This document shows positions 60,901 through 64,000 of a stretch of DNA of 64,000 nt, in pieces (the stretch's first letter is position 1; each line of letters starts with the position of its first letter). The notes beneath the pieces were generated by a model. The model saw only the letters and a program-made list of their open reading frames with translations. It did no database searches and was not told the origin of the DNA. The stretch comes from Archilochus colubris. Taxonomy: Eukaryota; Chordata; Aves; Apodiformes; Trochilidae. The DNA lies in contig CM041090.1 in NCBI GenBank assembly GCA_023079485.1, positions 11,977,403-12,041,402 of the forward strand. The letters run 5' to 3'. Made by a program: the position numbers and the translations under genes.

Positions 60901-63900
60901 CTTATCCAAGTAAATGTCTCCTTGTCATCCAGATACTTCCATTTTTTCCTTTTCCATAGAAGTTTGACCCTCTAATCATTAGCTTGGACATTCAGCTTGA
61001 TTTTAAATCTGGTTCTGTGGTGATAATGGAGGGCTTAGTGTGTTTTCACAAGACCATAGATATTTTGCTGAGTTGGGACCTTAGAAAATTACACAAGACC
61101 TGTAGATTCTTAATAGTTCATTGTTTATGTCCTCCATTTAAATATTAATTTAATATTATAAATTGCTTTAAATGGCATTAATGAAATATTCAAGTAAAAT
61201 CAGTATTTATTATGTCAAGATTTAGGCTGACATTTCTCTCAAAGCCATTTTTTAAATCCTGCTGTCCTTTAAGCTCATTACACTAAATTGCTGTGTCTTC
61301 ATGTTTTAATCTTGTTTTTTTTTTCCTTTGAGGGTTGTCTTGTTTCTAAAGTTAAAAACCCCTTGGGGAAATTCATGCAACCTGTTTAATCTTAAAACAG
61401 TCTGAGTTTTCTAAATATTTTTTGAAATTATTACTGCTTGAGTTTCATTTTCCTGTTTACAGACTTGCTGAATCGAACAAAAATTCCATGTACAGTCTTC
61501 CATAATAGACCAGAGACAGAGAAAATCACAGTGGCATGGAAGCAATTAACCACTTCCAAGAGTTAATAGATTTGCACTTATGGCAGATAAAACTGTCTAA
61601 AAGTTATATATATAGAACACAACACCTGATATACTTGTTTAGAAGTCCTTTGGAAAAAGTATAATCTCGCCTCTGAGATGGCTAGCAATTTGGTTTATAA
61701 TTTTTTGTTAAGTGTAGCTATATGTCAAAACCATTTAGTTATGTATTAAAGCTGCTAGCAAAATGTTGGACTAAAGAATATAAATGCAACTGCTTTTAAT
61801 TTATTTATTTTAATTTATAAATGTTCACTGCTTTAATGCTTCCTTATTTGAAGTGTTAATATGATCCCCACAGTCCATACATCCCATTTCATCCAGCGCA
61901 ATGAAGATTTCAAAACCTGAATGATAAATTTTTGAAGCAACCCTAAATTGCTCAATGCTGAAGTAATTAAAAGACCACCGAAGTTTGTGAACAGCTAAAA
62001 TATGGGGCCACATCAAAGATTAACAAGAAAATAATTCTTTTACTTAATACAAAAACACTTAATTCCTCTTGGTTTTCTGTAGAAATATGCTATAATTGCT
62101 GCTAGAAGTGGAAACAAGCTACTGTGTAGCCTGTAAAACTTATCCCTTGATAAAGTATTAAATAAAAAATGTTTAGTTTTATGGGTGTTATTTATCTATT
62201 CACTGGGAAACAGTTGTGTGTGTACTTCGTGACCCAAGCCTATCATGTGCAGGAATGGTCTTAGAAGTTTTCTGTTATTTTGTTTACCATCTCTTTTTTC
62301 TGTTGAAATATTTAAAGATTACATTTTCGACATGTGAATAGAGGTCTGTACAAGCTGTATGGGTCTAGTGTGGCTTTTTTTGTTGTTACTTGAAAATCAG
62401 CTGACTATTAACAAATACAGCTTTTCATTAAGACCTCTGTATCCCTTGGCAAAAGAGCTTTCTTCTTACCTCTAATTAACATTTACATCACTGAGTTCAG
62501 CTGAATATTAGCCACATACCCTTGTGTGCATGTCTAGGAAAAGTTTACAGTTTCAAGTTATAAGATTTTATTGTAAGTATTCATCTTAGGAACAGAAAGT
62601 TGTAAGGCATGGTTATTTGTTTGAATAAGGTATATGGAAAACATTAATTGATATTTAATAAAGCAGAGAATACCATGTAATGCTGTTGTTGAGGAATAAA
62701 CCCTGTCTTTATTTTAAGAGAGATGAAATAACTGTAAAATTCATTTTAATTTTGGAGTTTGGCAAAATACTTTTTCCTTACTGACAAGGAGAGTTTGGGA
62801 TATTGTTTGGTTTTAAGTATCTTTTGGGCCCCTTTGAATCATAACACTTTGTGTATATATCTTCTAAATATGGTGAGAAAGTAAAACAAGACAATGATAA
62901 TATTGTACCTGCTACCTTAGCCCTTCTGAATTTTGGATGGGTGCGCTCAATGGATTGTCATTTTCCTAAAGTGGTATGAAATAAGGAAAATGTTGCCTGG
63001 AGTACAGTGAAGATGTTTTGTCTTCACTGAGGAAGGCAGTGATTAACTGTTGTTACTGCATTGGAGTGAGAGACCTGGGCTATCAAGGCAGCCTTATTAT
63101 CTGAAGTATTATAGCATCTGTTGCCTCCAAAAGTTTCCTTTAGAAGAGAAGATCTTTCATTATAAGTCTCTCTTTTCAGCTATAAATATGTGACACATTA
63201 ATTATTTCATTCTGCAATTCCCTGTGCCAAATGCTGCCTCCTGAAATGTTTTTCTCTAAGAAAATCTGAGGCAGTTGTTTTTGCAAGCGAAACTGGAGGA
63301 GTGGGGTGAGAAATTACATATATAATTTTAATTAGGTTATAATCTATTAAACCACATAGTATCTTTGTATTCTATAGGAGTTTTTGTTGCTATCATTTAG
63401 GGAAAAAAAATTCCTTTTTTTATATGTCTATAAATCTTAGGAATGACATTTTGCTTCAAATCCCAGGTGCTGAATGTATCTTTATTTGGAATGCAATGTT
63501 TAGTGATACTTCCTTTGCAATTTCCTTGAGCAATTGAAAACTGATTCAGTTCAAATAAGCAAGATGATTGCCTCATCTCTTGGGTCTTTTCCTTGCTAAG
63601 TGCCCAGGACCAAGGTGAAGCATGTAAAAACCTGACTGAAGTGCAGAGGGATTGTGTTTGTTTAAACATTCTACTTCTAGAAATACTCTGTTTCAAACAG
63701 ACTGTTACTCAAGTTGTATCTTTAAGATATACATACAAATTGGCTTTGCTCCTTCTCTCTGTTAATGTCTGCTGGTTTACTACTTATTAGATTAAATCTT
63801 TTCATAGTTATCCATTGCAGAGGTTTTTTGTGAGCAACCTATTAAGCAGTCACATGGAAGAAATTCTGAAGGAAATCTCATTTGGTAACGTGTTGCAAAT

Positions 63901-64000
63901 CAGTCATCTATTTCAAATAGATTTTGGACAAATCTATGAACTTGGTGAATACAGTTTTATTAGTAATGAGGATGTTGCGTGTCATCTATTTTTTCCTTTT
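57948..64000 (+). other. FMN1: Probable FMN1 first intron, no exon recognised
   Basis: About 6 kb of AT-rich DNA downstream of the CpG island. I saw no recognisable exon, no CR1 and no LTR, which makes it the longest repeat-poor stretch in the window. Small features are a homopolymer junction of 13 A followed by 9 G and a further G-run at 59983-60016, T/A microsatellite-like DNA near 60505-60530, and a T/G-rich tract near 59044-59068. The open frames here resemble no protein family known to me. Confidence 0.5.

Overview
The window looks like avian nuclear DNA. It is AT-rich and intron-like, carries CR1 LINE fragments on both strands (several ending in the ATTCTATG-type 3' repeats of bird CR1), long avian-type solo LTRs, and two LTR retroelements. 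Almost all open frames outside the provirus are chance frames. I would guess a neoavian bird, possibly a passerine, from the LTR families, but cannot prove this.

Two host gene ends are supported. On the minus strand at 42759-42809 is a first coding exon encoding MAEGGEGGEDEIQFLRT followed by a perfect GTAAGT donor. This is the N-terminus of ryanodine receptor 3 (RYR3), so positions 1-42758 are the start of its long first intron. On the plus strand a CpG island (about 57130-57650) ends in a splice donor at 57647/57648. By the conserved head-to-head arrangement of RYR3 and FMN1 in vertebrates, it is best read as the FMN1 promoter and first non-coding exon, with 57648-64000 as the first FMN1 intron. 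A second possible first exon, with a TATAAATA box and a strong donor, lies just inside at 57822-57931.

Between the two promoters sits a decayed class II (betaretrovirus-like) endogenous retrovirus, about 48371-55137. It has a 5' LTR, primer binding site, gag (with major homology region and two zinc knuckles), dUTPase-protease, and pol (RT, RNase H, integrase). It has no env; an A/C-rich low-complexity tract lies there instead. At least six in-frame stops and several frameshifts break it. Its 3' end is complex: two A-run/polypurine tract/LTR junctions follow each other, the first LTR cut short and the second truncated in U3.

In the RYR3 intron lies a compact, apparently very young LTR element (14791-16094): two 304-bp LTRs differing at one base, a 6-bp target duplication, a 696-bp non-coding internal region with nested repeats, and 17 of 18 bases of its primer binding site identical to that of the provirus. 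It looks like a non-autonomous partner family, mobilised in trans by relatives of the provirus. This is the most interesting system in the window.

Other repeats are CR1 copies at about 6.4, 7.9, 12.0, 13.0, 13.2, 20.5, 27.9, 32.8 and 36.6 kb, solo LTRs at 18.3-19.3 and 26.6-27.1 kb, an LTR scrap near 8.5 kb, a 12-bp tandem repeat near 45.6 kb, and several G/T- or A/C-rich tracts. No rRNA, tRNA or CRISPR was recognised.
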